From: Myrica gale
Taxonomy: Eukaryota; Streptophyta; Magnoliopsida; Fagales; Myricaceae
DNA length: 64,000 bases
Reading direction: 5' to 3'
Assembly: GCA_963930655.1 (NCBI GenBank)
Contig: OZ005621.1
Location: 13,069,001 to 13,133,000, forward strand
Shown piece by piece: positions 46,491-58,530 of the stretch. The notes beneath the pieces are model-generated. The model was not told the DNA's origin, made no database searches, and was given only the letters and a program-made list of their open reading frames with translations. The stretch's first letter is position 1. Each line of letters opens with the position of its first letter. The translations under genes and the position numbers were made by a program.

Positions 46491-46690
46491 GTTTGCACAC
46501 TAAAATTTTACCCATCTTAAAATGGGTAAAATTTTAACACAATAAAAAATTACAATATAATCTCTCTCCCCATCAAAATCACTACTTTGCACTACAAAAA
46601 ATATAAAAAAAATTATTTTTTTTTCATTTTTTCATCAATTTCAATACCTAAAATTTTAATAACCCTAAAATTTTACTTATAAGAGACACC
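46491..46690. mobile_element. AT-rich MITE
   Basis: Begins CCGTTTGCACACTAAAATTTTACCC, contains AATTACAATATAATCTCTCT, and ends AAAATTTTACTTATAAGAG. The start carries a local palindrome, TTTTACCCATCTTAAAATGGGTAAAA. Confidence 0.65.
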
Positions 46691-46699
46691 GCCTTAGAA

Positions 46700-46947
46700 G
46701 CCGTTGAGGACAAATTCCCCAAAATTTTTCTCCACCTTAGTTTTCCTGCACTTGCGACTGAACATCGATTTGGTTGGATCCCAGCTATCCCCTGGTTTGA
46801 GCATCCAGCATTCACTCCCCCGTCAGATATTGCAGCGGATTGATCTATTTTGTCTTGGGAAGCAACTGCCTGTGACTGTTTCTCACAGAAAAAACTTGGT
46901 GAGACGCCGGTTGGTGGCCAATAATGAGGGATAATTGAATCCCCCAT
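46700..46947 (-). other. Possible exon, unrecognised
   Basis: An open frame from ATG 46947 reads MGDSIIPHYWPPTGVSPSFF, then SAAISDGGVNAGCSNQGIAG and KLRWRKILGNLSSTASKAVS, with coding-like composition. A second ATG in another frame at 46980 also opens. It lies between MITEs and has no visible partner exon. It may be a captured or orphaned gene fragment. Confidence 0.25.
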
Positions 46948-47471
46948 CTACCTCTTCGCTCATCCAAGTCATTCGCCATAATCACAAACCCCTTCTCTCA
47001 AATCGACCCTTTTTTGTGCAATATCCAGCGGTTATGCCATAATCGATTTGAAAAGAGAAAGTGTTATCCAACGGGTCCTATTGCGCACAGAAGGAGAGAA
47101 GTGACCCCTGCATATTACCCCATTCTTTACCTCCCTGTAAGTTACAAATGCCTAAGAAAGTTGAGGTCGGTGGCAAGCGAAGGGAGCAAAAGCGAGAGAT
47201 GTCAAATGCGAGGAGGGATCCATTGAATGATACCATTTGTCTGTCAAAATTTTTGGGAATAATTTTGAAATTTTTTATTTTATTAAAATTTATTGAGATT
47301 TATAAATAATAAATTATATAAATATAAAGTTAAAAAATATTAGAATGTATTTATTTTATTAAAATTTTTTATGCCTCAACATATTGGAAAAACAAAAGTA
47401 ACTGATATGGAGTAGCAGGCAGTAAGGAAATTCTGTGGCTTCATACCAAACATTCCACTCCCTTAGTCTTT

Positions 47472-47667
47472 GGGTGCGTTTGTGTACCAAAATTTTACCT
47501 CATCTAAAATTTTAACACAATTAAATATTACAATATAATCTCTCTCTCCCCATCAAATCATTACTATTTACTACAAAAAATATAGAAAATTACCTCTCTT
47601 CACTTTTTCACTAAATCCAATACCTAAAATTTTAACAACACTAAAATTTTACAACACAAACACAGCC
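47472..47667. mobile_element. AT-rich MITE, best-preserved copy
   Basis: About 196 bp. Left end GGGTGCGTTTGTGTACCAAA and right end TTTTACAACACAAACACAGCC form an imperfect inverted repeat (GGYTGTGTTTGTGT core). The interior carries TTACAATATAATCTCTCTCT and CTACAAAAAATATAGAAAAT, shared with the other copies. No coding capacity. TTT flanks both sides, which may be part of a short TSD. Confidence 0.7.
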
Positions 47668-47669
47668 TT

Positions 47670-48785
47670 TATCGTAAAACAACCTTCTTCTCCTTTTTTT
47701 TTTTTTGTGGTGCACCGTTTCACTCCAAAAGACATTCGTGAACAGTATTTTGTCACTGTCAATGTTATATGTAATGTCAAATGTGTTTACAAATTATTTT
47801 CAATTATATGGGTGGTTAAATGTGTTTTGGTTTGTGTTTTCAAAATTCTGTATTATGGCGTCACATAATTGCAGTGGGGGTGTGAACCGCTCATGACCAA
47901 TTTTACTGTGAGAACCTGTGCAATACACGTGCCTAATGAACAATTGAGTCAACGTTTTTCCTTATTCGGAAAAAAGAAAAGAGAAAAAACAAACCAACGT
48001 TTTTACTAATTAGAAAAAAGCCAACGTTTTTACTAATTAGAAAAGAAAGAAAGAAAAAAAAGGGTCTTCACCAAACCCATTAGTTGCTAACGTACATCAT
48101 TGTGGGAGCCCGTGACATTGAGATTTGAAAAGGAATGCCTTCTCGGCTTGAAAAATCCCTGCAAGGCATGGGATATCCTGGACTATGTGAGAACATCGGC
48201 TGACTGCATGCAGAGGAATCCTATTAGGAACCCGGGCCCAAACTGGTCTATATTGAAAATTGCCGAACGGCGTTTTGGAATTTGACTATTCTCGAATTGA
48301 ATCAAAGTCCCGATCCTATTTCTAAACAAGGCCGTGTTTTGCAATCGCGTCCCAAGCCCCCGATTTTGCCATCACCGTGGATACGTAGAAGTCCAGTTAG
48401 TTCGGCCTAACGGGGAAGTTATCAGGCAAATAGCCCAACTAAATTCTCTCTCTCTTTTTTTTTTTTCTATACTTCTATCACTCGTGTCGTGTTTGCGACG
48501 GACAAAGGGATTGATACAAAACCCTATTTCCTTTATATTCTCTGGCACTCACTTTTGCATTTGGATCCTCTTTGACCATCCGAACTCTTTACTAATTCCA
48601 CCAGATCCGTATCTCCACTCTCCCACTGCACTTTACTAGTGGGTGTTCTACTCTAGCAAGGTTGTACCAGTGTGTGTTAGTTTCCAAATTCTCGAGAAAA
48701 CATCTATGGAAGATCTGCCACTTTAAACCCCGGACTCTTGAATCATAGGAAGGTAAAACATCCTCGTCTTCTGTTGCTCCCAAAC
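47670..48785 (+). promoter_or_regulatory. Upstream region and 5' UTR of STT3
   Basis: Contains a 25-bp tandem repeat (CAACGTTTTTACTAATTAGAAAA at 47995 and 48019), a pyrimidine tract CTCTCTCTTTTTTTTTTTTC at about 48446, and CTTTATATTCTC at 48531 as a weak TATA candidate. The last ~200 bp are C/T-rich like a plant 5' UTR. No other gene is seen here. Confidence 0.45.
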
Positions 48786-51700
48786 ATGGTCGGGAAAACT
48801 GAACCCATGAACGGGGCCGTAAAATCTGGACAGAACCAGAGTACACCAGCAGCAATGCAAGGCACCGTCAAGAAACCCGATCTGATCCCTAACATTTCGC
48901 TCAAAGCCCTGAAATTGAAGACCAAACAGCAAGAGCTCCTGATCCGAGTGTCGATCCTCTTCCTCGTCTACGTCCTTGCCTTCATCACTCGACTCTTCAG
49001 TGTCCTCCGCTACGAGTCCATGATCCATGAATTCGACCCCTACTTCAATTATCGGACCACCCTCTTCCTCACCGAAAAGGGCTTCTACGAGTTCTGGAAC
49101 TGGTTCGACTCCGAGAGCTGGTACCCACTCGGCCGCATCATCGGTGGGACCCTCTACCCTGGGCTCATGGTCACCGCCGCCATCATCTACTGGATTCTCC
49201 GCTTCCTCCGCTTTGCCGTCCATATACGTGAGGTATGCGTCTTAACGGCGCCGTTTTTCGCTTCCAACACGACTCTTGTGGCGTACTTCTTCGGCAAAGA
49301 AGTTTGGGATACGGGGGCGGGGCTTGTCGCGGCCGCGCTGATTGCAATTTGCCCTGGTTATATTTCGAGATCGGTAGCGGGGTCCTACGATAATGAGGGT
49401 GTGGCGATATTTGCGTTGTTGCTCACATTTTACTTGTTTGTTAAGGCCGTGAATACGGGGTCGTTGGCGTGGGCATTGGGGTCAGCTTTCGGCTACTTTT
49501 ATATGGTTTCGGCGTGGGGAGGTTATGTCTTTATTATCAATTTGATCCCGCTCTATGTGCTGGTGCTTTTGATCACGGGGAGGTATTCCATGAGGTTGTA
49601 CGTGGCCTATAATTGTATGTATGTGTTGGGGATGCTGCTAGCTATGCAGATTCGGTTCGTGGGGTTTCAACATGTTCAGTCTGGGGAGCATATGGCGGCC
49701 ATGGGTGTGTTCTTCTTGATGCAGGTTTCGTGTCCTATCCTTTTGTGGGTTTGCCGGATTTTCTTAGTTTTTTAGCTTGTATGATTTAGATGTTGTCAGT
49801 ATATTCTGTCATATTTCTTTTTCTTTAATAATATCAAAAACAAAATCTGAAATTTACCCTAAGAGGACAAGCGTGTTAATGATTTGTAATGGTTTGCATA
49901 TTCATCTGAAGGGGGTCTTGTCAATTGTTTGTGCAGGTATTCTACTTCTTAGGTTGGGTTAAGCACTTGCTAAGTGATTCAAAATTGTTTCAAGCCTTTT
50001 TGAGGATCACTGTGAGCACTGCAATCGGTGTTGGTGCTGTAGCTCTAGGATTGGGCACAGCATCTGGTTATATCTCTCCATGGACTGGCCGATTTTACTC
50101 ATTGCTGGATCCAACATATGCAAAGGATCATATTCCGATTATCGCATCAGTCTCTGAGCATCAGCCAACCGCTTGGTCATCTTTCATGTTTGATTTCCAT
50201 ATCCTGCTTTTCCTTTTCCCTGCGGGTCTTTATTTTTGCTTCAAGAGGTTGTCAGATGCCACAATTTTTATAGTTATGTATGGTCTCACGAGCATGTATT
50301 TTGCTGGTGTTATGGTTCGGTTAATTCTTGTTGCTACACCAGCAGTATGCCTTATAAGTGCCATTGCTGTTTCTGCTACTGTAAAGAATTTGACTCTCGT
50401 AGCTAGGTCAAAGAATAAGGTTGTTCAGACTGGTTCTGGCAAAGGAAGCGGTTCTTCGAAGGGCTCTTCAAAGGTAAGATCATTGCTTTTAATAGCGTAT
50501 AATTTTTGATATGGTCAGTTCAATGCAGCACTGCTTTTATTTCTTCAGAGTCGCAGTGGATCAAAGATGCCAACAGCTTTGTCTGGCCTATAGCTTCCAT
50601 ACAATAAGCTTACTACTTTATAGAGCAACTGTAGCTACAGGCTCAACTCTTTAATGTCATTTATATAGGTTGATAGTTAGTAGAATTATGAAGTCATAAG
50701 TGTATGTTATCTTCAGCGTCGAAGAAGATAGTAAACTGTAATTACCTAGGGAGGCAATAAACACCTCGGCACTATAATCCAGTTGGTCCAAGTTACAATT
50801 GGATCTTTCTGTAGATATTATAAATCGTTGCTTAGGTAATGCACTTTTGTTTCCAAGTAGAAAAGGGCTTAGGGAGAGGGGAAGACCAAGCTAACATGTT
50901 GGACCCCTTGCTGGATTGTGACCAAGGTAGGATCCTTACATTCAAGGGAACCCTTAAGACTACTGCACAGAGAGTCTGCTAAGTGGGATTGATGCAGAGG
51001 GTCCGGAGGCACTCCCTTAAGAAGGGTCAAGCCATAAATTTCGAGAGGGGGGTGGTTCTCTTTGTCTCCTAGCGCTTCTTATGGGGTGAGCCTTTGGAAA
51101 CATATCAGTAATGGTTGGGAGGCCTTTTCTGAGCATACGCTGTTTATTTTGGGAGATGGTCAGCGCCTTCGGTTTTGGCATGACAAGTGGTGTGATGGGC
51201 AAGTTCTAAGCCGGACATTCCCTTTAGTCTTCTCTTTATCTTCTTGTAAGGAAGCTATGGTGGCGGACTGTATGGAGTTTAATTCTTCGTCCCTAGTGTG
51301 GAATTTGCAGTTATCTAGACATGTGAATGATTGGGAGCTGGAGGAGGTTGATGCTTTCTTTTCTCTTCTCTATAAGCAGAGGGGGCGTCAGGATAATGTG
51401 GATGTGATGTGGTGGATGGGTTCGAAGAGTGGAGTTTTCTCCGTTAAATCCTTCTATGAGTATCTTATTGGTTATGCGAGTTCTGCCTCTTTCCCTTGGA
51501 AGGGGGTTTGGAAGGCGAAGGTCCCTATGCGAGTGTCCTTTTTTGTCTGGGAGGCTACCCATGGGCGCATTATGACTATAGATAACCTCAGGCGAAGGGG
51601 TGGTTATGTCACAGAGTGGTGTTATATGTGTAAGGGCGATGGAGAATCAGTTAATCACTTATTATTGCATTGTAAGGTTGCTTGCGATCTTTGGACGTCG

Positions 51701-54700
51701 ATCCTTGGCATCGTCAATGTTCATTGGGTCATGCCTGAAAAGGTCAAGGATGTCTTCTCGTGTTGGGGTAGGAAGTTTAAGGATCCTATTGCCAAGGCCA
51801 TTTGGGGGATGATACCAGCGTGTGTGTGGTGGTGCCTTTGGAGGGAGAGGAATAGGAGATGCTTCGAAGATTCTGCCCGTTCCGTTAGGAGCCTGCAGGG
51901 GGATGTTTTTCTTTCTCTTTTTTTGTGGACTAATGCTCTTTTGGGGGGATGTTTTGAGGACTATGTTGATTTCCTTAGTTTCTTTATCTGTATGTTTTGA
52001 GTGACTTTAGTACAATCTTTGTACTAATTTCGTCTCAGGTCTTTTCCCTTCAATAAAATTTCTTCTTACTTATCAAAAAAAAAAAAGAAGGGTCAAGCCA
52101 TATAACTTGATTCATTCCCTTGGAATCATGCATGTGGAAACTCGAACTCAGGATCTCTCGTCCACCAAGTCATTTGAAAGTTAGGTTTCTACTGCTCAGC
52201 TAATCCCATGAAGAATTATTGTGATTTTAGGTTCTGCTTACTTCTCAGGCATATGCTAGTGTCCAAAAGTTATTTGTTTGGCAAATTGGCTGACCTCATC
52301 GGCCCCATAATATTTGGAGTGTTGTCTTTAATGTTTTCTTTGTTCGGGATGTGATGACCCAGTTGTGGGGTGCCATATGTTGCTATTATGTGCTCAATCT
52401 TCTTTACATATGCACTCAATTAGTATTTATACTCTAGATTCTTATGTACTAGCGTGATCTTAAATGCTACTCATTTCCACAAACATTCACTAGCATTGAA
52501 ATCTTGTTCATTTGGTACTGATACTTTTATCTTTAGCATGAAATTGGTTATGTTTGCTTGTCCACAAAGGAAAAGAAAAGTTTTTACATGATAAATCCAT
52601 GCTGATGGAATAAGATGTAAAATGGAAGTTTGTTGGTAAATATTGGGATCTCAATTGCACTTGTTAGGTCAGTCATGGTGCTTTAACTTTGGGGAAATTG
52701 GACGTATAGGAGTGTTGAATTGGGGTGTTCTACAAGGGGCTGACCTTGACCGGCCCTACCGAAACTGAAGGGGGGTCAAAGGGTCTCAATCGTTTTTCTA
52801 ATGGGTTGGTTTTGGGGAGGAGTAATATGTCCCAACGCAAATCTATCCCATATTGAGAAACCTTTTTATACAAATTTTATTTTGCTAAAAAGTTTTAAAG
52901 AAATTGAGAAACAAGCTTATGGAAGTCCTTCCCTCCCTTAGATTGTCTAAACATTTTGGTTGGCCTTGCCTGTTCGCACCTGAACCACCATCTGCACCTT
53001 CATTGCCTCTCTCTCTGTAGTAGTCTCCACGTCTCTCCACCATTGATCTAGCCTGACCACACCACCTCTTGTTGATCTTGCTTTGGTGGATTTGCCCTCT
53101 CACCTCAACTACCCCCGGTGTTTGTATTGTTTTTTGTCGTCACCATTGTCTCTGGCATTACAACGCTGTTGCCGTCATCTATGTTCAACATTTCTAGCTG
53201 ATTGTTGTCCCAAATCAACGTAAGCAACCAGTACCGACTGAGGGTTTTTGGGTTGGTCTCAGCCGGTGCAAGGCAAACTAGCAGTTGACATTGGCCGGAA
53301 AAGCATACCACCGACTACCCTTGGTTTGACGGTTGCGACATGCTCCCCCCACCCGGAGGGGGTCGAGTTACAGCCCTAGTTTTGAAGGTCTTTGTATTTC
53401 CACTTGCTTAATTCATTTACTTTGATGCAGTTGTCTTTATATCATCGATGATCTATATTAAGACTCATCTTGGATTAGGTGACCCACAACTTGGATATAG
53501 TGATTCCATAAGCCTGGTTATGATATTCTTCATACTGTATAAACAATTGATCATATCTTATTATCAACATTGATTTTCTAGATGTAACCTTTCCTTCTTC
53601 CATCTCTTTTGTATTTCATGTTATTTTGTTATGCTTTATCTTTCGTTCTTTTTAACTTTTCACATTTTGATTTTCTTTTTCGGCTTTATTACCAAATGTT
53701 TCTTGAGTTTTGATCAATGTTAAAAGTCTTCCTCAAGTTTTCTTTTGTAGTTAATTTCATCCTCAAGTATAGCAGCAGTATTTAATCACTTTGTTTGACC
53801 AGCTTTATTAGGAAATTGAGGGCCACTATGTACACGTCAGAGCCAATCTAGTGCTAAGACCTGCAATAACAACATATATTCTCTTGAAAGTAAAACTAAA
53901 TGAGAAATGATGGTAAAAGAAAACGAAGGATGGAGGGGGAGTGTCACCTTCACCATCTGGTAAACCCTGGCCCAGCCACCCGCTTTGGGGGGGGGGGGGG
54001 GTCCACCCCTCACCCTGCCTTGTTGGTGTTACCTTGGAAGAGAGTAGAGAACCCCCCCCCCCCCCCCCAAACCCACCACCACTAGGATCTAACTCTTGTG
54101 ACAAGTTAGATCATGACCTCCATCCTTTCAAGCCAACCTGTGGTGCTGTTGTGAGGGTCAGGTATCCAAAGAGAGAGAGAAGGGGCGCTTTTGCCTTTTA
54201 AAATTTTGTAGCTCTTAGTTTTATCGTTTTTATTTCTTCATTGGTTTTTTGGTTTTCAAATTTTGTTCTTTTTTCCCTTGTGAATGTTGTGTATAGGTGG
54301 AATTGCTGTAGACATGATAGATCTTGTGACATACAAGTTTTGGCACAAGATGTCCATGAGAAACAGGAAAATATAAGATTAAGCAACAACAGATATTCTT
54401 TTGAAAGTAAAACTAAATGAGAAATGAAGGTAAAAGAAAACAAAGGGTGGAGGGGGAGGGTACCTTTTCACCCTGTCAGAGCCTTGGCCCAGCCACCCTG
54501 CAGTAGGAGGGTGCTCTCCACTCTCACCCCGCCTCGTTGTCACTACCTTGCAAGAGAATGGAGGGGGCCCCCACCACTAGGATCTAACTCTTCTGCTGTG
54601 TTGGATCATGGCTTTTTCCAAGCCAACCTGCGGTGCTTTTGCAAGTGCATCCAATGAGAGAAAGAGGAGAGGCCCTTTTTCCTTCTTTCTTTTACAATTT

Positions 54701-57700
54701 TGTAGCTTCTTGTTTTATCCTTCTCATTTCTTCTTTGGTTTTTGGGTTTTTGTGTTTTTTTCCGTCTTTTTCCCTTGTGAATGTTGTGTATATGTGGAGT
54801 TGCTGTAGACATGATAGATCCCGTGGCTACAAGTGTCGGCACTAGATCAAGTCTGACCTTTACATAGCACCACAGGACAAATGTGCTGATAAATTTCCAA
54901 ACAGTTGGATAGCAGAAGTAATTGAATACTTTTGTTAACCCTGAGACTAAATTTACTATAATTTGAAACATTAAACACTTTTTTTACTTGGGTCACAACC
55001 TAGTGATAACATTTACTCATCTCGATCGGGACTTTAGTTGCTTTCCTGATGTTGAGAACTTTATTGTTGTTAATTCCGCTGGCAGACTAAGCATCCATGA
55101 TATTGCCAATGAGTTAGATTGCTGGTAATGTGAACCTTATCCTTTTAGTAGTTTGATTGTTTGGGTATTCCAACCTTCAATCTTTTTGTTGCTGATTGTA
55201 TTAATAGTTTCTAAAATAGTTATTGAATGCCATGGTTTTTTCTTCTATTTGCTTTCTTTCCTCCCTTAAAATATAAAAGAATCTAATGTGGAAAGAGCCT
55301 GAGCATGTAAAAGTGTAGTTCATCAAAACCCTGTGCTGGGAGAATCTAAAACATTAACATGTTCCTCTTCGTTGACCTCTGTACCTTTTATATATGATAA
55401 TTCAGGTTCATCGGGTAGGTATATGCTAGTAAACTCAATGTTGAGATAACACAGAAGAGCGAGCATTGTGTAGTTGGGCTGTGTTTCTTTTTGCTAACAC
55501 TACCTGATGATATGCTTTTTAACATGGTGTCCTATATTGAAAGGCACTGTTGCTTACTTTTTCCTGCACAAAACAGGGTTCACTTGATCAATCCCAGCCT
55601 TTCCAGAGAAATGGTGCTTTTGCATTACTTCTCGGTGCCTTTTACTTGCTTAGTAAGTATGCTACACACTGTACCTGGGTCACATCAGAGGCATACTCGT
55701 CGCCCTCAATTGTCTTGGCTGCAAGGGGTGCCCATGGCAACAGGGTCATCTTTGATGATTATCGTGAGGCATACTTTTGGCTACGGCAGAATACTCCTCC
55801 AGATGCTAAGGTGATGTCATGGTGGGATTATGGGTACCAGATCACTGCTATGGGAAACAGAACTGTTATAGTCGATAATAACACCTGGAACAACACGCAC
55901 ATTGCTACTGTTGGACGTGCAATGTCATCTTATGAAGATGAGGCGTATGAAATTATGAGGTCACTTGATGTGGATTATGTATTAGTTGTCTTTGGAGGTG
56001 TTACCGGCTATTCTTCTGATGATATTAACAAGTAAGGGCATCTGAGACTGCATTTCAAATTTTGTGGATAACGCACTTTTTGAGGATTTCTCCGAGCGTC
56101 TTTTTTTTACAATACTTATTCTGATAAAATTTGCTGTCCTTTGAGTAATATATTTAAAGTATTATGGTTAGCATCTGCAGATGATGCCCTAGAGGCTCTC
56201 TTTTTCCTTTGTATTTGAGGCAAGTAATTGGTGTTAAAATTAAGAATGTTACATAATATATGAAACTCTGAAATGTTTCTTTACTCTCTTCATAAAAGTT
56301 GAACAACTTGGCAAAAAGAACTGAATCAGCTAAAGATTTCTTGGTTTGCCAGTCTGATTTCTGTCTCTAGAAAATGCCATAATTTGGATGTATGCTGATC
56401 CTAAATTTGTATCTTTGACCCAAGCCAGAGCAATTCTGGTAGGTAATTAAGCGGGTAATGTGCTAGCGTCCTGTTTATCTATTCTGTAGTTAGCCAAAAC
56501 ATGCTGCTTTAGTGCGGTTGTGCTTATATTGTTTCTATCACATTTTTGTTGCTTCTTCTTGAGGATATTCCTTGGAATTTGCATTCTCTATTTAGATTGG
56601 TGGACCTTATTTATAAATGCTTGCCATTCTGTTGCTCCATGTTGTACTAATTTGAAATTGATTAATCCCAGATTTTTGTGGATGGTGAGAATTGGAGGTG
56701 GAGTATTTCCTGTGATAAAGGAACCTGATTACCTTGTTAATGGCGAGTACCGTGTTGACAAAGGGGCAGCTCCCAAGATGTTGAATTGTCTCATGTAAGT
56801 TCCCTCGCTAAGATGGTTGGTATGCGTGTGCCTGTTTACCAACATATAATGTCCTGACCCACCCACCCCCTATCATTAATATAACATTAGTAATCATTGG
56901 TTTTTTTTAGGGTTGTAGGGGGGTGAGGCCGCAACCCTGCATGGGTAGTGAATTATTTGACTAGAATTGTATATATATAAAAAAAAAAATTATTTGACTA
57001 GAATTGTATCTATGGTTAATAACATTAGTTAATCCTTGGTGGTGTCCGACAATGAAATCTTTATTATATGAGTTCTAAGATGGAGTCATTTCTTCAAATA
57101 CTAGTTGTCAATAGCCCCTTGTTGAAATTGTGAGCCGAAAGGTTGCTAAACTGATGGAGTCTAAACTCAGAGGGGGTGACCAGATCTTAAGGAACGAGAT
57201 ATACATATCAAATCCTTTCTCTTTTTCCCCATTCTCCCCTTCCCCCTGCTTCTCTCCCTCTATACCATGAATCCACCACATTACACGTTTTGTAAAAATG
57301 GCACACGACTGTTTTAGTTTTTTTTCCTAAGCACACAACTGTTTAGTTGTTTGTTTCTTCATCTCCTTTGTTGATCAGGTATAAACTATCTTATTATCGA
57401 TTTGGAGAGCTGACCACGGAGTATGGGAAACCACCCGGGTAAGTTTCATATTTGTTTTCCTTTTTAGTATGAAAGGAGATGAACTTTAAGTGTTTGTAAC
57501 CAATGGCACACACTCTTGTGGAGATGCACATGTTAGTAAATATTGAATGTCACATGAAGGTGAAACGAGAAGAATTAAACTAATAAAATTCTGCTTGTGC
57601 ACGCATGCAAGCAGAGATGAAAACTGGGGAAAAAGGATATGTCAATTTGAAAAAATTAAGTAGATGCATATCACTAAGAAGCGGCATTCCAGTGAGTCGA

Positions 57701-58530
57701 TTGCCTGTCATGGTAGATACATTAGCTCTGGACATAAATAAAGACTCGAATCATGACATTTGGCACTTGCAATACAAGTTGGACCTTCAATCGAGCTAGT
57801 TGGAATGCATTAATCATTGAAGTAATTTGTGACCCTTTTATTATCAGTAAGTGCCAGCTGATTGGCTTGCTAGTACTAAGGCTGTAGGATGTAATCCCTC
57901 TGGTTAAGAGAGACCATTGTAGTTGAAGGCCATGGGAGAAAAACGAAATCCATAGAAATGTTTACATAAAATAAAATTACCCAGAACCCCCTCAAACTAA
58001 ATATTGAAAACTGGCATCCTTAACTACCACTGTTTTTAGTAATGTGCATTCTAGGTAGAAATCTGACATTAATATGGACAAAAAAATAGGCAAGTGACCT
58101 CATTTTAATGGTCTTAGAGGGCACATCATAATAGAAGTTGTAGTTGAAGGTGCCAATTGCTAAATTGATTAAGAGGATTAAGTAAAATTTCCATTGACTA
58201 TGAATTCCTTGTGCAGAACTTGGTAGTAAATTGGTGTGATTGCCTCTTCTTCTCAAATACTACTAGCTTTGCTATTTACGTCGACTCTTATATTCTGGTT
58301 TCTGCTTGCAGATGCTTGAGTTTCCAGTTTAGTTATCTTCGTGGTACTTCAATATTAGTCATATAATTGGTTGCCTAATGCCTTTTGTTTTCAATGGCAG
58401 ATATGATCGTGCAAGGGGGGTTGAAATTGGAAACAAAGATATAAAACTTGAATATCTGGAAGAGGCTTTTACAACATCTAACTGGATTGTTCGTATTTAC
58501 AAAGTTAAACCACAAAATAATAGGTGGTGA
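48786..58530 (+). CDS. STT3B: Oligosaccharyltransferase catalytic subunit STT3 (STT3B-like)
   Basis: Six exons: 48786-49724, 49937-50473, 55577-56031, 56672-56794, 57379-57438 and 58401-58530. All introns are GT-AG, phases agree, and the product is 747 aa. STT3 transfers the preassembled lipid-linked glycan to Asn in N-X-S/T sequons in the ER membrane. The N-terminal half is a multi-pass membrane domain with the catalytic/metal motif EFDPYF (about residues 82-87). [13 protein letters not shown] in exon 2 is part of the external loop. Exon 3 carries the sequon-binding WWDYG at about 574-578 and [11 protein letters not shown]. The C-terminus ends KVKPQNNRW. Start, MVGKTEP, and length fit the plant STT3B paralogue, but the A/B split is from memory of the family. 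No disabling change is seen. Intron 2 (5103 bp) is full of transposons. Confidence 0.95.
50549..50593 (+). other. Candidate alternative terminal exon of STT3
   Basis: 75 bp after exon 2 a strong acceptor (CTGCTTTTATTTCTTCAG) precedes 45 bp that stay in frame with exon 2 and encode [14 protein letters not shown] then TAG. Splicing here would yield a 506-aa protein lacking WWDYG and thus inactive. An AATAAA lies downstream near 50756. It might instead be a decoy acceptor; transcripts would decide. Confidence 0.4.
51019..51036. repeat. 18-bp target-site duplication of LINE (left)
   Basis: AAGAAGGGTCAAGCCATA, repeated exactly at 52085-52102 after the A tail. Confidence 0.95.
51037..52084 (+). 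mobile_element. 5'-truncated LINE in STT3 intron 2
   Basis: Flanked by an exact 18-bp TSD and ending in TTCTTACTTATC plus a poly-A tail (52074-52086, the last As shared with the TSD). The insert begins inside ORF2, downstream of the RT domain. It lies in the sense direction of STT3. The tail and coding sequence match the copies at 23255 and 62966. It cannot move by itself since the endonuclease and RT are missing. Confidence 0.95.
51062..52000 (+). pseudogene. LINE ORF2 C-terminal region (zf-RVT)
   Basis: An unbroken frame of about 310 codons. It shows [28 protein letters not shown] and [16 protein letters not shown], followed by [31 protein letters not shown], the zinc-binding RVT-associated domain, and [15 protein letters not shown]. 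The real ORF2 start is lost by truncation, so no start codon here is meaningful. Lack of internal stops suggests this insertion is young. Confidence 0.88.
52720..53378. mobile_element. Non-autonomous hAT in STT3 intron 2
   Basis: The left end TTGGGGTGTTCTAC and right end, on the other strand, TAGGGCTGTAACTC resemble the TAGGGSTGT ends of the hAT at 25394. Flanks GTGTTGAA (52712-52719) and GTTTTGAA (53379-53386) match at 7 of 8 bases. 659 bp, no transposase. Subterminal GGCCC/GGGTC words also occur. Confidence 0.6.
53869..54850. repeat. Diverged tandem duplication, ~517-bp unit, in STT3 intron 2
   Basis: Copy 1 starts at about 53869 and copy 2 at about 54386, both opening with a TTTTGAAAGTAAAACTAAATGAGAA-like block and sharing ACCACTAGGATCTAACTCTT, AGCCAACCTG and GCTGTAGACATGATAGATC. 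Divergence is moderate, with many indels. Copy 1 contains a G tract (53987-54000) and a C tract (54052-54068) that copy 2 lacks. Confidence 0.88.

Noticed and set aside
47014..47309. Lys/Arg-rich frames including MPKKVEVGGKRREQKREMSN
   Set aside because: Short, overlapping in two frames, no conserved motif and no splice partners; they fall between MITE copies.
48738..48785. Upstream extension of the STT3 frame before MVGKTEP
   Set aside because: It has no ATG; the first in-frame ATG is 48786, whose product fits the known STT3B start and length.
48723..49223. 166-codon acidic frame on the minus strand
   Set aside because: It is antisense to STT3 exon 1; the acidic composition comes from codon bias of the STT3 frame.
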